Assembly: GCA_019422485.1 (NCBI GenBank)
Contig: JAHZDG010000007.1
Span: forward strand, 1 to 33,460
DNA length: 33,460 nt
DNA from: Alistipes sp.
GTDB lineage: Bacteria; Bacteroidota; Bacteroidia; Bacteroidales; Rikenellaceae
Reading direction: 5' to 3'
Positions 1-10,500 of this stretch are shown piece after piece; within the stretch, counting starts at the first letter, position 1; each line of letters opens with the position of its first letter. A model generated the notes under the pieces. It was given only the letters and a program-made list of their open reading frames with translations, ran no database searches and was not told the origin of the DNA. A program made the position numbers and the translations under genes.

Positions 1-1
1 G

Positions 2-1942
2 TTTACCCTTGGGGGAGCAACCCGAGCTGCCGGTGATAACGATACCTATACATCGTTGGCTGCGACGGATGAAGAAAAGAAAATTGATGAATTGCTGGCC
101 ATAGTCTTCACCGAAGATGGCAACTATTATAAAACCTTCGATGCCAACTATGACGAAGGACAGAAAACCGCTTCTTTTGACCTTGAAAAGAACGGTACGT
201 ATGATGTTTATTTTGTCGCCAATGCCGATGAGACTTTGTCTGCTTCGTTGCATACGCTGACCGATCAGAATACGGATTCACGGGTGACAGCTGAGGATAT
301 GTCGGCACTGTTGGTTACTCAGGAGGTCGGGAAAAAAGATGGCCAAGAAGCCTGGCATCCTTTCCTGATGTTTTCGGACGCTGCGAAACGAATCGTTTCT
401 CAGGACGGTGCGCTGGTAGATGGAGGTCTGATTACGATGCGTCGTCTGGCTGTGCGTTTCGATTTGGTGAATGCGGCTGAAGGGGTTACGATCACTTCGG
501 TAAAGTTTATCAATCGTGCCAAACAGAGTCGTCTGGGAGCTTCGAACGATATGTCGTTCTCGACTCCGGGCGATTTGTATGAAGAAAAGCTGTATGACGG
601 TCTGAATCTGGTGGGGAATTTTGATGCGCCGACCGAATACAAGACGGCGATCTATTCGTATGAAAATGTGGATGTAAATGCGGAAGGAGAATATCTGCCG
701 GCTCTGGAGATCAAGTATACGATGGATGATCTGCAGTTTACACACACGGTGAAGTTTTTCGATTCGACGGATGAGTCCGGCAAGACTCCGTTGGCTTTGA
801 AACGGAATTATTTGTATCGGATCGTGTTGACCAAACCGTTGGATGTAGCCTTTAATGTAGTTGTAGACGACTGGAATACGGCCGAAGCCTTTCAGGTTGA
901 TGAGTTGCCGTTCGATAAGCACGATCAGGCGGCCCTCAATGCTAAATTGAAGGTGAATATGTTCACGAAGTATAATGTGCTCTCGTTGGATAAACAATCT
1001 AAGAAGGTGACTTTCTTTCAAGATGTTAAAATAGAAAGTGCAGATTGCCCGGCCACGTCTTATTTTACCTATAATTGGCTGGCAGGGAAAGAAGATGGGA
1101 CTTATTCGAGCAACGGTGAGAATTTGGATGTCGATTTGCGGAATCAAATTCTGACGGATGAGTTGAATAATCAATATCGTATCCCGACGGCTGGCGAAAT
1201 ACAGCTGTTGTTACCAGTATTTACGGATGAAGTGTTACGCCCTCATGTTGATGAAACGGGAAAATGGTTGTCTGATGCGGATGGATCGGGCAATGGCGTG
1301 ATGCACCCTTATTGGAATGATAATGCAATAAGTAAACCTACGGGTGTGCGTATGGTTGAAACGGATCAGGAAGGAAACGATTATTTCTTCCAGGAAACGG
1401 TGTATCTGGAAAATGGATCCGATAGTAAAGTTAATCAATCGGGAAGTTCAGTTTCGGGGCAGTCTTGTTTGCGTCGAGGAGCTTTTATGGGTGAGATTTC
1501 TAATGAAGGCAAGATGTATAATATATATCGAATTTATGCCATCCGTTTTAAAGGTAGTTCTGAATACGCGGCTTATTGTTATGAGTCCAAAGAACTTCCG
1601 GGTGGAGATCCCCAGAAACGTTGCCTGTCGATCAAAATCAAAGCTTTGCCGGCGGATTCAAAGTTGACCATCGATGATATTGTAGAAAGCGACTCTTTCT
1701 GGCGTGATGGATACTTAGAATTTGTCTTCCCAGGATCGGGGTTTTATGCTCATGTGAAACCTGAAGAAGGAGAAGATCTCGGTTCGTTGAGAGGCATTGG
1801 TGCATATGCATGGTCCTCTACGATGGAAAATACGGGAAGCCGAGGTTATTATCTTTTTATGAACTTTGAAGCAACAGGAGGTGGATTCCGTACGGCATCA
1901 GATTATAGCTATCCGCTTCGCCTTGTCAAAGTGACAGAATAA
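2..1942 (+). CDS. Fimbrillin-like surface protein, 5'-truncated by window edge
   Basis: The reading frame is open from base 2, so the N-terminus lies outside the window; the apparent start TTG at 56 is not a real start. The visible N-terminal part (FTLGGATRAAGDND) matches the region after the lipoprotein signal of the next gene (VVFTLAG...TTRATGDN), so about 35-40 residues are probably missing. Visible residues up to about 310 form a fimbrillin-like domain. Residues about 312 to the end form a FISUMP-like module with YRIPTAGE near residue 392, YAIRFKGSSEYAAY, and a closing LRLVKVTE strand. It is a paralogue of the gene 28 bp downstream and probably in the same operon. The likely role is a surface-exposed or pilus-associated lipoprotein; the ligand is unknown. 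The family call rests on motif recall, not a search. Confidence 0.75.
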   Translation, partial: FTLGGATRAAGDNDTYTSLAATDEEKKIDELLAIVFTEDGNYYKTFDANYDEGQKTASFDLEKNGTYDVYFVANADETLSASLHTLTDQNTDSRVTAEDMSALLVTQEVGKKDGQEAWHPFLMFSDAAKRIVSQDGALVDGGLITMRRLAVRFDLVNAAEGVTITSVKFINRAKQSRLGASNDMSFSTPGDLYEEKLYDGLNLVGNFDAPTEYKTAIYSYENVDVNAEGEYLPALEIKYTMDDLQFTHTVKFFDSTDESGKTPLALKRNYLYRIVLTKPLDVAFNVVVDDWNTAEAFQVDELPFDKHDQAALNAKLKVNMFTKYNVLSLDKQSKKVTFFQDVKIESADCPATSYFTYNWLAGKEDGTYSSNGENLDVDLRNQILTDELNNQYRIPTAGEIQLLLPVFTDEVLRPHVDETGKWLSDADGSGNGVMHPYWNDNAISKPTGVRMVETDQEGNDYFFQETVYLENGSDSKVNQSGSSVSGQSCLRRGAFMGEISNEGKMYNIYRIYAIRFKGSSEYAAYCYESKELPGGDPQKRCLSIKIKALPADSKLTIDDIVESDSFWRDGYLEFVFPGSGFYAHVKPEEGEDLGSLRGIGAYAWSSTMENTGSRGYYLFMNFEATGGGFRTASDYSYPLRLVKVTE

Positions 1943-1970
1943 TAAAAGGATTGGAAAAACAAGTAAAATC

Positions 1971-4778
1971 ATGAAAACACGAATTATATCAACACTTGTG
2001 CTATTGGCCGGTATGATGTTTAGCGGCTGTTCGCGCGAGGAAGTGCCCGATGGAGGTGTTGCGGGCGAAGGCAATCGTGTGGTATTCACGTTGGCCGGTA
2101 TCACCTCTCAAAACCAAACCAAAACCACTCGTGCAACGGGGGATAATAATCAGACCTCGACTTTGTCGGCTACGGAGGAAGAAAAGCATGTTTCTTCTTT
2201 GTTGGCTGTAGCCTATGAACGCCAGTCTTCGGGCGATATGGGCCTTTACAAAGTCTTTGATGTTACTGTGAGCGACGAAGGGTGTTCGTTCGATATCGCC
2301 AAAGAGGGTAGCTTCGAGTTGTATCTGGTGGCGAATGCCAATACGGAATTGACGAGTGCCATCAAAGCATTGGAAGCGACTTCTCCGGTTTCGGAACTCG
2401 AAGAACAGATCGTTTCGCAGGCTTCGGGTTCTGCCAATGCTTTCGTGATGACGACGCCTTCGGCGATTAAGGTAATCTCTTACAGCGGTGAGGTGGCCGA
2501 TTGCGGTGAGGTTTCTTTGCGTCGGTTGTCAGTACGTATTGATTTGGTGAATAAAGCCGACGAGTTGACGGTCAATCGAGTCACTTTCAGAAATCGAGCT
2601 GTCAAAAGCCAGTTGTTCACGCCTAACCAGATGATCTCGGGTGACGACATTGTGCAAGATACCGTGTATGAAGATGTGAATCTGGTGGGGAGCTTTGATG
2701 TGCCTACGGAATATAAGGCCCATATTTACAGTTATGAAAATCTGAGCGCTCGCGGAGATGCAACGATCCCGACGCTTGAGATCGAATATACTTATCAGGA
2801 TCAGCCTTATACGCACCAGATTCAGTTCCTGGATGCCAATGATCCTTCGGGGCTTACGCCGTTGGCTCTGAAACGAAACTATCTGTATCGTATTACGATC
2901 GGACGTAAATTGGAACCGGAATTCAATGTGGAAGTATTGGATTGGACGAATGAAGATTCCTTTGGAGTAGATGAAATCCCGTTCCAAAATCAGATGAATG
3001 CCTCTTTGGCAGTTAGTCGTTTTGCTTCTGCCAATGTCGCTTCCATGGATGAAGCGCAACATTCTGTAACCTTCACGACCACCAATCCGAACACTACTTC
3101 TCTCTATACTGCCTGGAATGCTCAATGGGCTCAGTCTGTATATTATAATGAGTCGGATAAAACATATTACCGTGTTCCGACCAAAGATGAAATGTATCTG
3201 TTGTTCCCGGATAATGCGAATGTAATTCGGTTTGATCAGGCGATGGACGGAACCTCGGAAGTGACGGAAACGTTGCCGACAAACTTGTTTGGAAGTACGG
3301 AAGTGAATGGCGGTGAAGGTCAGTCTCGTTTTAAAAATGTGGCAGCGAATACGCTGACGACTCGAGCAACGGGGGTTGATTATCCGATTGTGTATGCGAT
3401 TCGTTTTAAAGGAACGGCACAATATGCAGCCTATCGTTATGAAATCAAAAAATGGGATGATCCTTCGAATGGTGAATTGGAAATCCGTATTAAGGCTTTG
3501 CAGGAAGGTTCTTTGTGGACGCTAGATGAAATTTCCAATGAAGCTTATTGGGGCAATCCTTCTGAGGGGAACACCGATGCCGACAATCAGTTGATTTATC
3601 ACATTCCGGCTACGGGTTGGAAAGAATCGAGCGGAGAAGAAGTGCAAGGTCAGGGTACAAATTCGTATTTGTGGACTTCTGAGAAAGGAACGGAGGATGA
3701 TCAAGTATATATAGGAGGACATCAACTTGAATATGCACATGTGGTTTCTCACAGGATGCAATCAGAAGGAACATTGCGGTTGGTGAAAGCAACGGATGCG
3801 GAAATTCAGACGGCATTGAATGCAGCCCTTAAAGTCAATATGTTCACTGATTTTAATGCCAAGGAGTTTAATTTGGTCGGTAAGACCATTACTTCTTTTT
3901 ATGAAACATTAGCTGTTTCTCTTGATGAATGTCCTGCTAGTACCTATGTTACGTGGTCACAATTGAAGAAAGAAGGAGCTTGTAAAGCGGATGCTATTTT
4001 TACAGGTCCTAGTGGACATGGAAAATATCGGTTACCGACAATGGGTGAGGTAGGTTTGTTGATACCAAGACTTATTAAACAGACTATTAATAAACCGGAA
4101 GATGCATATTGTAGTCCTTATTGGAATGATAATTCTTCGACAAATACCTATCCATATGTGATGGTAACTACTCCTTTTGAGGAAACCTTTTATCTGAAAA
4201 ACGATAGTAATGGTTGTCCGGATGAGAGCCACGGGGAAGATACAGATAGTGAATATACCTTGAAAGGTGAATGCCAGTTAAAACGAGGTGATAATCGGAC
4301 GGAAATTTTGCATTATTATACGCACGAACCTGATGATGCGGAAAAAGGTAATTATAATATGTATCCGGTTTATGGGCTGCGTTTTAAAGGTACCAGTCAG
4401 TATGCCGCTTATCGCTGGGAGTCTAAAAAGATAGCCTCAGAACCTACAGAACGTTATCTGTCTATAAAGATTAAGGCGATAAGAGAAGATAATCAGTTTA
4501 TTACTATTAATGATGTGGCAAATGAGGCATTTTGGGAAGACGGAAGTTTTATTGAATTTAAGATTCCTGCCACAGGTTATTATCAAGCGGGGATAGATCC
4601 ATCCGTAACGCCTCAAAATCGAAGAGAAGGAGGAATCGCGGGATATTTACTTTCCTCTACGGCGGAGCCGAATAGTAGTAAATTTTATCGATTAGGATTT
4701 ATTGCTCCTTGTGCAGATCTTGTAACTATGGATAATGGAGCCTCTTTGCAATTACGTTTTGTGCGTGTGCAAGAATAG
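1971..4778 (+). CDS. Fimbrillin-like lipoprotein with two FISUMP-like modules
   Basis: This is a 935-residue protein. It starts with a lipoprotein signal peptide (MKTRIISTLVLLAGMMF) and a lipobox with Cys20 (FSGC), so it should be lipidated and exported to the outer membrane. A beta-strand-like segment (VVFTLAG, about 37-43) comes before TTRATGDNN with Arg54, which resembles the arginine-protease maturation site of type V pilins. Residues about 60-340 are the fimbrillin-like domain. Two homologous modules follow: module A (about 342-610, YRVPT at 400) and module B (about 616-935, YRLPT at 686). Each has an RFKGT-QYAAYR segment and a LRLV or LRFV end. Module B is closer to the module in the upstream paralogue than module A is. 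The gene is the last of its transcription unit, with a terminator just downstream. The substrate or partner is unknown. Confidence 0.8.
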   Translation: MKTRIISTLVLLAGMMFSGCSREEVPDGGVAGEGNRVVFTLAGITSQNQTKTTRATGDNNQTSTLSATEEEKHVSSLLAVAYERQSSGDMGLYKVFDVTVSDEGCSFDIAKEGSFELYLVANANTELTSAIKALEATSPVSELEEQIVSQASGSANAFVMTTPSAIKVISYSGEVADCGEVSLRRLSVRIDLVNKADELTVNRVTFRNRAVKSQLFTPNQMISGDDIVQDTVYEDVNLVGSFDVPTEYKAHIYSYENLSARGDATIPTLEIEYTYQDQPYTHQIQFLDANDPSGLTPLALKRNYLYRITIGRKLEPEFNVEVLDWTNEDSFGVDEIPFQNQMNASLAVSRFASANVASMDEAQHSVTFTTTNPNTTSLYTAWNAQWAQSVYYNESDKTYYRVPTKDEMYLLFPDNANVIRFDQAMDGTSEVTETLPTNLFGSTEVNGGEGQSRFKNVAANTLTTRATGVDYPIVYAIRFKGTAQYAAYRYEIKKWDDPSNGELEIRIKALQEGSLWTLDEISNEAYWGNPSEGNTDADNQLIYHIPATGWKESSGEEVQGQGTNSYLWTSEKGTEDDQVYIGGHQLEYAHVVSHRMQSEGTLRLVKATDAEIQTALNAALKVNMFTDFNAKEFNLVGKTITSFYETLAVSLDECPASTYVTWSQLKKEGACKADAIFTGPSGHGKYRLPTMGEVGLLIPRLIKQTINKPEDAYCSPYWNDNSSTNTYPYVMVTTPFEETFYLKNDSNGCPDESHGEDTDSEYTLKGECQLKRGDNRTEILHYYTHEPDDAEKGNYNMYPVYGLRFKGTSQYAAYRWESKKIASEPTERYLSIKIKAIREDNQFITINDVANEAFWEDGSFIEFKIPATGYYQAGIDPSVTPQNRREGGIAGYLLSSTAEPNSSKFYRLGFIAPCADLVTMDNGASLQLRFVRVQE

Positions 4779-4796
4779 ATAAATTGATGTGTTTTG

Positions 4797-4830
4797 AAAA
4801 GACTCCCGGCGTGAACCGGGAGTCTTTTTT
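4797..4830 (+). terminator. Intrinsic terminator after fimbrillin operon
   Basis: A perfect 9-bp stem (GACTCCCGG at 4801-4809, CCGGGAGTC at 4816-4824) with a 6-nt loop is followed by a run of six T. The upstream A run at 4797-4800 extends the pairing with the T tract. It lies 19 bp after the stop codon of the fimbrillin-like gene. Confidence 0.9.
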
Positions 4831-4919
4831 ATGGTTGAGAGAGAAGCTCGTATTATTTTTCTTTCCTGGATAGGGTGGGGAACAACCGATTCTACGCTCT
4901 TCTCCTCGGGAGAAATTGC

Positions 4920-4927
4920 TACCTTTG
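4920..4927 (+). promoter_or_regulatory. Candidate Bacteroidetes -7 box (TACCTTTG)
   Basis: TACCTTTG fits the Bacteroidetes TAnnTTTG consensus and lies 20 bp before the ATG of the alcohol dehydrogenase, downstream of the terminator of the previous operon. I see no convincing TTTG -33 element at 19-21 bp upstream, so the call rests on the -7 box and its position. Confidence 0.5.
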
Positions 4928-4947
4928 TTTGAATCAAAACGGGAAAT

Positions 4948-5988
4948 ATGAAAGCCTATACGTATGTCGAACCCGGGAAATTCCAACTTTTGGATAAACC
5001 AAAACCCCAACTGCAAGCCCCGCGCGATGCAATTGTCAGGGTTACGTTGAGCAGTATCTGTACCAGCGATCTGCATATCAAACATGGTAGCGTGCCCCGA
5101 GCTGTTCCAGGCATTACGGTCGGTCATGAAATGGTGGGCGTGGTCGAACAACTCGGCCAAGAGGTTCATACCCTGAAGGTGGGTGACCGGGTTTGTGTCA
5201 ATGTGGAAACCTTTTGCGGCAGCTGTTTCTTCTGTCAGCACGGTTATGTGAATAACTGTACCGATCCACAGGGCGGTTGGGCCTTGGGATGTCGGATCGA
5301 TGGCGGGCAGACGGCTTATGTCCGGGTGCCGTATGCCGATCAGGGCCTCAGTCGGATTCCCGATACGGTGAGCGATGAACAGGCTCTGTTTGTGGGCGAT
5401 ATATTGGCTACGGGCTATTGGGCGGCTCGTATTTCGGAAATTCAGGAAGAGGATACCGTTTTGATCATCGGAGCGGGACCTACCGGGATATGTACCTTGC
5501 AGTGTGTGATGTTGAAGCATCCCAAACGGATCATCGTTTGTGAAAAATCGGCGGAGCGGGCCGATTTTGTCCGGCAGCATTATCCGCAGGTCGAAGTGGT
5601 GGCTCCTGAGGCGTGTCTGGAATGGGTGCGGACCCATAGCGATCACGGTGGAGCGGATGTTGTGTTGGAAGTGGCCGGTTCGGAGGATACTTTCCGATTG
5701 GCTTGGGAAGCTGCCCGTCCGAATGCGATTGTAACGGTTGTAGCGCTGTATGACCGTCCGCAGCTATTGCCTCTGCCGGATATGTATGGGAAAAATCTGG
5801 TGTTTAAAACCGGAGGCGTAGACGGATGTGATTGTGCCGAAATTCTGCGTTTGATCGAACAGGGACGGATCGATACGACCCCCTTGATTACCCATCGTTT
5901 CCCGTTGAGTCGTATTGAGGAGGCCTACCGTCTTTTTGAAACCCGACAGGATGGGGTGATTAAGATCGCGATTCACAGCGATTGTTAA
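4948..5988 (+). CDS. Zinc-dependent alcohol dehydrogenase (MDR family)
   Basis: This 346-residue medium-chain dehydrogenase/reductase should catalyse NAD(P)-dependent oxidation of an alcohol or reduction of a carbonyl in the cytoplasm. Catalytic zinc ligands are visible as Cys38 (ICTSD) and the GHE motif with His60 and Glu61. The four structural-zinc cysteines are Cys90, Cys93, Cys96 and Cys104 (CGSCFFC...NNC). A Rossmann fold is marked by GAGPTGICT near residue 174. Length is normal for the family. The substrate cannot be named from sequence; sugar or polyol dehydrogenases and isopropanol-type enzymes share these motifs. The MFS exporter starts 56 bp downstream on the same strand with no obvious promoter between them, so they are probably co-transcribed. 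Confidence 0.85.
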   Translation: MKAYTYVEPGKFQLLDKPKPQLQAPRDAIVRVTLSSICTSDLHIKHGSVPRAVPGITVGHEMVGVVEQLGQEVHTLKVGDRVCVNVETFCGSCFFCQHGYVNNCTDPQGGWALGCRIDGGQTAYVRVPYADQGLSRIPDTVSDEQALFVGDILATGYWAARISEIQEEDTVLIIGAGPTGICTLQCVMLKHPKRIIVCEKSAERADFVRQHYPQVEVVAPEACLEWVRTHSDHGGADVVLEVAGSEDTFRLAWEAARPNAIVTVVALYDRPQLLPLPDMYGKNLVFKTGGVDGCDCAEILRLIEQGRIDTTPLITHRFPLSRIEEAYRLFETRQDGVIKIAIHSDC

Positions 5989-6044
5989 TTCCCGGAGAAA
6001 AAACCGAAAAATGTCGTGAGTTGTCTGGGTTAAAGCATAAATGA

Positions 6045-7421
6045 ATGTTGGGACAAGGGTTTAGACAATATTGGATGGCGGCCAGTGTCGTGATTGCGAT
6101 TGTGATGTCGGTACTGGATGGAACCATTGTCAATGTGGCCTTGCCTTCGCTGACCAAAGAGTTTGGGGTGAGCCCCGATACCTCCATCTGGATTGTCAAT
6201 GCCTACCAGATGGTGATCATGATGTTCCTGCTCATCTTTGCAACGCTGGGGGATATCCTGGGTTATAAAAGAGTGTTCCTGACCGGCATTGCGCTTTTTA
6301 CGGGAGCCTCGGTGCTTTGTGTCTGCTCGGTGCATTTCCCGATGCTGATCGTATCACGCATTCTGCAAGGGATCGGGGCGGCCTGTGTGATGGGTGTCAA
6401 TACCGCTTTGATCCGGTTGATCTATCCTCCGCAGATATTGGGACGGGGGATGAGCCTCAATGCCATGGCCGTAGCGGTCAGTACGGCTGCCGGGCCGACC
6501 GTGGCCGGATTGATTCTCTCGAAATGGACTTGGCATTGGTTGTTTGCGATCAATATTCCGTTGGGGATTTTGGCGTTTGGGTTGGGCCGGAAATTTTTGC
6601 CGACCGCTCCCCAAGCAGGCAACCGTCGGATCGATCGGTGGAGTTGTGTGGGGAATGCATTGACGTTCGGGTTGTTGATTTATACGTTGGAGGGGATTGC
6701 TCACCATGAAAGCCAGGCGTTGATTGTCGGTGAAATCGTGGCACTGCTGCTGATCGGATACGGCTATTTGCGTCGTCAGTTCCGAACCCAGCAACAGGGA
6801 TTGACCCCTTTGCTGCCGATCGATTTGCTGAAAATCCCGATCTTTGCCCTCTCGATAACCACCTCCATCTGCTCTTTTATGGCCCAGATGTTGGCGATGG
6901 TATCGTTGCCGTTTTTTCTGCAGGATGCCCTTCATTTTAGTCCGATCGAAACCGGATTGCTGATCACTCCCTGGCCTTTGGCTACACTTTTGACGGCTCC
7001 GTTGGCCGGACGCCTGGTCGAACATTATCATCCGGGGATTCTGGGGGCAATTGGGATGATGCTGTTTGCCTCTGGACTCTTCTTGTTGTTTTTCCTGCCG
7101 GAGGGGGCGACCATAGTCGCTATCTTTTGGCGGATTATGTTGTGCGGAGCCGGTTTCGGACTCTTCCAGACCCCGAATAACCTCACGATCGTCTCTTCGG
7201 CTCCGATGCATCGCAGCGGAGGTGCCAGCGGTATGTTGGGCATGGCTCGTCTGATCGGTCAGACGGTCGGAACAACGTTGGTCGCCATTGTCTTTGCATG
7301 GATCCCCCACCTGACGGGTTCACGTGTCTGTCTGCTGGTGGGGGGCGTGGTGGCGCTGTTGGCCGGAATTTCCAGCGCATCGCGTTTGTCACAGCCGTTC
7401 GTCAATCCCCGTAATCGTTAA
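6045..7421 (+). CDS. MFS transporter, DHA2 (EmrB/QacA-like) family
   Basis: A 458-residue polytopic inner-membrane protein, expected to export small molecules or drugs using the proton gradient. The first membrane helix carries the DHA2-type SVLDGTIVNVALP signature. Motif A appears as GDILGYKRVF in the loop after helix 2. The antiporter motif C appears as AAGPTVAGLI in helix 5. Hydrophobic segments continue to the C-terminus, consistent with 12 to 14 helices. An ATG at 6041 is in another frame; 6045 is the start in frame. It is probably co-transcribed with the dehydrogenase upstream. The substrate is unknown. A role in exporting a product of the dehydrogenase or of the neighbouring pigment operon is possible but unsupported. 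Confidence 0.87.
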   Translation: MLGQGFRQYWMAASVVIAIVMSVLDGTIVNVALPSLTKEFGVSPDTSIWIVNAYQMVIMMFLLIFATLGDILGYKRVFLTGIALFTGASVLCVCSVHFPMLIVSRILQGIGAACVMGVNTALIRLIYPPQILGRGMSLNAMAVAVSTAAGPTVAGLILSKWTWHWLFAINIPLGILAFGLGRKFLPTAPQAGNRRIDRWSCVGNALTFGLLIYTLEGIAHHESQALIVGEIVALLLIGYGYLRRQFRTQQQGLTPLLPIDLLKIPIFALSITTSICSFMAQMLAMVSLPFFLQDALHFSPIETGLLITPWPLATLLTAPLAGRLVEHYHPGILGAIGMMLFASGLFLLFFLPEGATIVAIFWRIMLCGAGFGLFQTPNNLTIVSSAPMHRSGGASGMLGMARLIGQTVGTTLVAIVFAWIPHLTGSRVCLLVGGVVALLAGISSASRLSQPFVNPRNR

Positions 7422-7578
7422 ATCGTCTTATCGAATAAGCCCATGCGGGCCTTTGCCAATCAGAAACCTTTGTTTGGGCGTGATCTTTTGTGTGGAAATG
7501 TAAAGCTTTAGGCAGTACCGATTCCTTTCTGCGTGCCGAAACCGAAGAATTTTGTTGTTTGGCTTTCGGTGGAGAGAT
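7422..7578. other. Convergent intergenic gap between MFS gene and aryl polyene operon
   Basis: This is the 157-bp space between two genes that end towards each other. It holds a short GCCC-ATGC-GGGC hairpin (7439-7450), followed by CTTTG, near the MFS stop. A weak imperfect ACCGAA/TTCGGT pairing sits on the operon side. Either may contribute to termination, but neither has a proper T run. No gene is visible. Confidence 0.4.
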
Positions 7579-10500
7579 TCAGCGGATGATCACAGGGTTC
7601 ATGTCCCGGTATGCCGCCGTTTGTTCTGTTGTGGGGTCTATTATATACCAGAGGGCTGCAGTGAACCGGGTTTTGTCCAGCTCACTTTCCGGATGGATGT
7701 GCAGGTTTTTCGGAAGCGCTGCCGTATGGCGGGCCAAGGCCACCCAATCCGGGCGTTGTTCGAAAGCATACACCTCGGTGTCGGGATGTACCAAGGCAAA
7801 CAAGAGTCCGAATTCGCCTTGTCCGTTGTTGAGGAGAACGACCTGTCGGGGCATCGGAACATGGTCAATCCAGGTGCTGAAGCATCCGTAGGTTTTCAGC
7901 ACCTTTCGCGCGTGAGCTTCTATTTCCGGACCTTTATAAAAATAGCGCGCCAAAACCTGTTTGCGGAAATAGTGTGTGGTTGCGTACTGTGTACGCATGG
8001 CGGCTTCTTCCTGTTCGAGATATAGCGCAGGCGGAGTTTGGGTGAGACGTAAAGCCGGTTTGGTTTCAATCGAAAAAGTGCCTTCGTTGAGCAGGAACTG
8101 CCGGTCCGAGAACAACTCGCTTCCATGAATACAGAATGGAGTAACCACTCCTTCGAGCGTCGATATTTCGTCGGCAAAACAAGCGATGTATTCTTCTGCG
8201 TGGTGGTTACGAGGCCATTCTGCGAGGGGTTTCCAGCTGTGCGTCATCTTCCATAAGGAACCGAACAGCCGAGGCAGTCGGCGATCCGTAAAGATGACCA
8301 CCCTCGGAAAACAGGCGGAGAGTAAGAGCAGGTCGATGGCCGAATGATAGCGTCCAATGAGTTTATGTTCCGTTTCGGTGTGTAAAGAGGCTTGGAAGCG
8401 AATGCCCATCAAGTGGCGACAGATTCCTCGAGCGACAGCATGCAGGTAGGACTGGAGTGTTTTACGACGGTTGCCGGTGCACAGTACGAGCAGGCCGCCC
8501 AATAGGTTGGCACCCAGAAGAGAGCCCCAGAAATAAGCCGAAAGGACGATCTGCCGGAGCGTGATGGGGCAGGGACGGAGGGTCCCGTCTTTTTGACGGG
8601 TCAGCCAGCGGTAGATGAAAGGCGGAATCAGGTAGGCCATGCCTACAACGGTGAACATCCCGATGATCGTGACTTCCGCCAAGGAGTGCATGGCCGGGTG
8701 GCGGGACAGAATGAGGGTTCCGATGCCGATCAACATAATCAGGGCGGAGAGAATGATGCTGTTTTTGTATGAGGCCAGCAGTTTGCGTCCGTAGGCATAT
8801 TCGTAGATCAGTCCTTCGGTGATAAAGATCGTATAATCGTCGCCCTGTCCGAAAATAAACGTGGCCAGAATGATGTTGACGATATTGAATTGAATATCGG
8901 TCAACTCCATGATGCCCAAAATCCATAGCCAACTGAACGTCATGGGGAGGAAAGCCAACAGACTCAACTCTAAGCGCCCGAACGAGAACCACAGGAAGAG
9001 GAAGACGATCGCTCCGCACGACCATCCGATGAAGTTGAAGTCATTGGTCAGGGCGTGAGCGATGGCGCTGTTCATGCCCTGGACGTCGAAAACATAGGAC
9101 GCGGGAATTTGGGTACGCAAAACGGTTTGGAGAGAATCGACTTGTTCGGGGCGGACGTCGATGCGGTCGACCACGGTGCAGGTTCCTTGATGGTGGCTGG
9201 TGTATCCTTGAAACAGCGAGGCGGTCAGCGGCTGAAACGCTTCCCAGGGTAGGGGCGACCATGAACGTTGCAACAGGGAGTCGAACGCTGAAAAAGCATC
9301 TTCTCGGAAGCCTTGGGTACGTAAGGCCGCAGCCATGTGGGTTTGGATCATTGTTCCGTGCCGGTCGACGAATTGTTGCCAGCGTTCGAGGCGTCGTTGT
9401 TGTTCGGCTTGAGAGGGAAGGTAGGGGGTAGCGCTTTGCAGACGAGCCTGAGGAGTTCGGGCAACGGTCTGCTCCAACTGTGAGCGGATGGATTCACTCT
9501 GTTGCAAGGCTTCTTCCCAGTTTTTTCCTTCGGAGGCGACATACACGGGAACCAACCCTTCATGGCCGAGCAGTTGCTGAAACGCTTCCTGATCGGCACG
9601 TTGCACATCGGTCATATAATTGATGTGTTGTAGGTTGGTATCGAAAGCCGTATGGCGGCTGAAATAGGCGAAAAGCAACGTCAGCAGGTATACCGTTCCG
9701 AAAATCCACGGTTTGTTGTCGAGGGTCAGGTGGGAGAGTGGACGCCATACGTGGTGTTCCTGGGGAATCTTTCCGGAAAGTTTGCCGGTCAGGTGGGGCA
9801 GGAAAATCAAAACAAACAGAATGGTCCCGACCAACATCAGTGCCGCGAACAGACCCAGGTCACGCAGAGCCGGAGCGGTCATCGGAACCAGGCAGAGGAA
9901 TGCCCCGACGGTAGTGATGTTGCCGATAACTAAAGGGGAGATGATTTCGCGCAGGGTCGAGCGCATGTTGGGTTCATGTCTCAGGTGAGCCAACAGATGG
10001 AGCGGGTAGTTGACGGCGATACCGATGATGATCGAGGCAATTCCCAAAATGATCATGGAAACCTCGTCCCGGAAAAGCGATAAACCACCCAACGCGAAGA
10101 ACCATCCGAAGAGAATCGACACACCGATCAGCAGCAAGGAGCGAATGGAACGTAGTGCATAGAGCAGCAGGGCGAGAATCAGCACCACGGCGATGGAGAT
10201 GGACCACAGACTGTCGGTTTTGATGCGTTGGGCGTTGGTGACGGCGATGACCGGAGCTCGCGCCAGGTGGATTTCCGGTTGAGTAAAGTCGGTGGGGAGG
10301 GTTGACGCCGCCGCCTCGAGCAGACGGATGAGCTGGGCATTGTGTTGAGTCTCGTTGGAGCCGTAAGGTGTCTGCAAGGTAACGATGGCTCGTTTACGAT
10401 CGGGGGTGAGGATATAGCCGTCGTAGAGTTCGTAGGATAAACCGCTTTGGAAGCCTTGTAGTTTGGCTATGGTAGGCGTGAAAAGTTGCAGCGGATCCTG

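Noticed and set aside
4726..5646. 306-codon minus-strand frame across the terminator and alcohol dehydrogenase
   Set aside because: It spans a strong terminator and is antisense to a gene with full zinc and Rossmann motifs.
7438..7455. Intrinsic terminator after the MFS gene
   Set aside because: The stem is only 4 bp and lacks a T run; kept as a note in the intergenic entry only.
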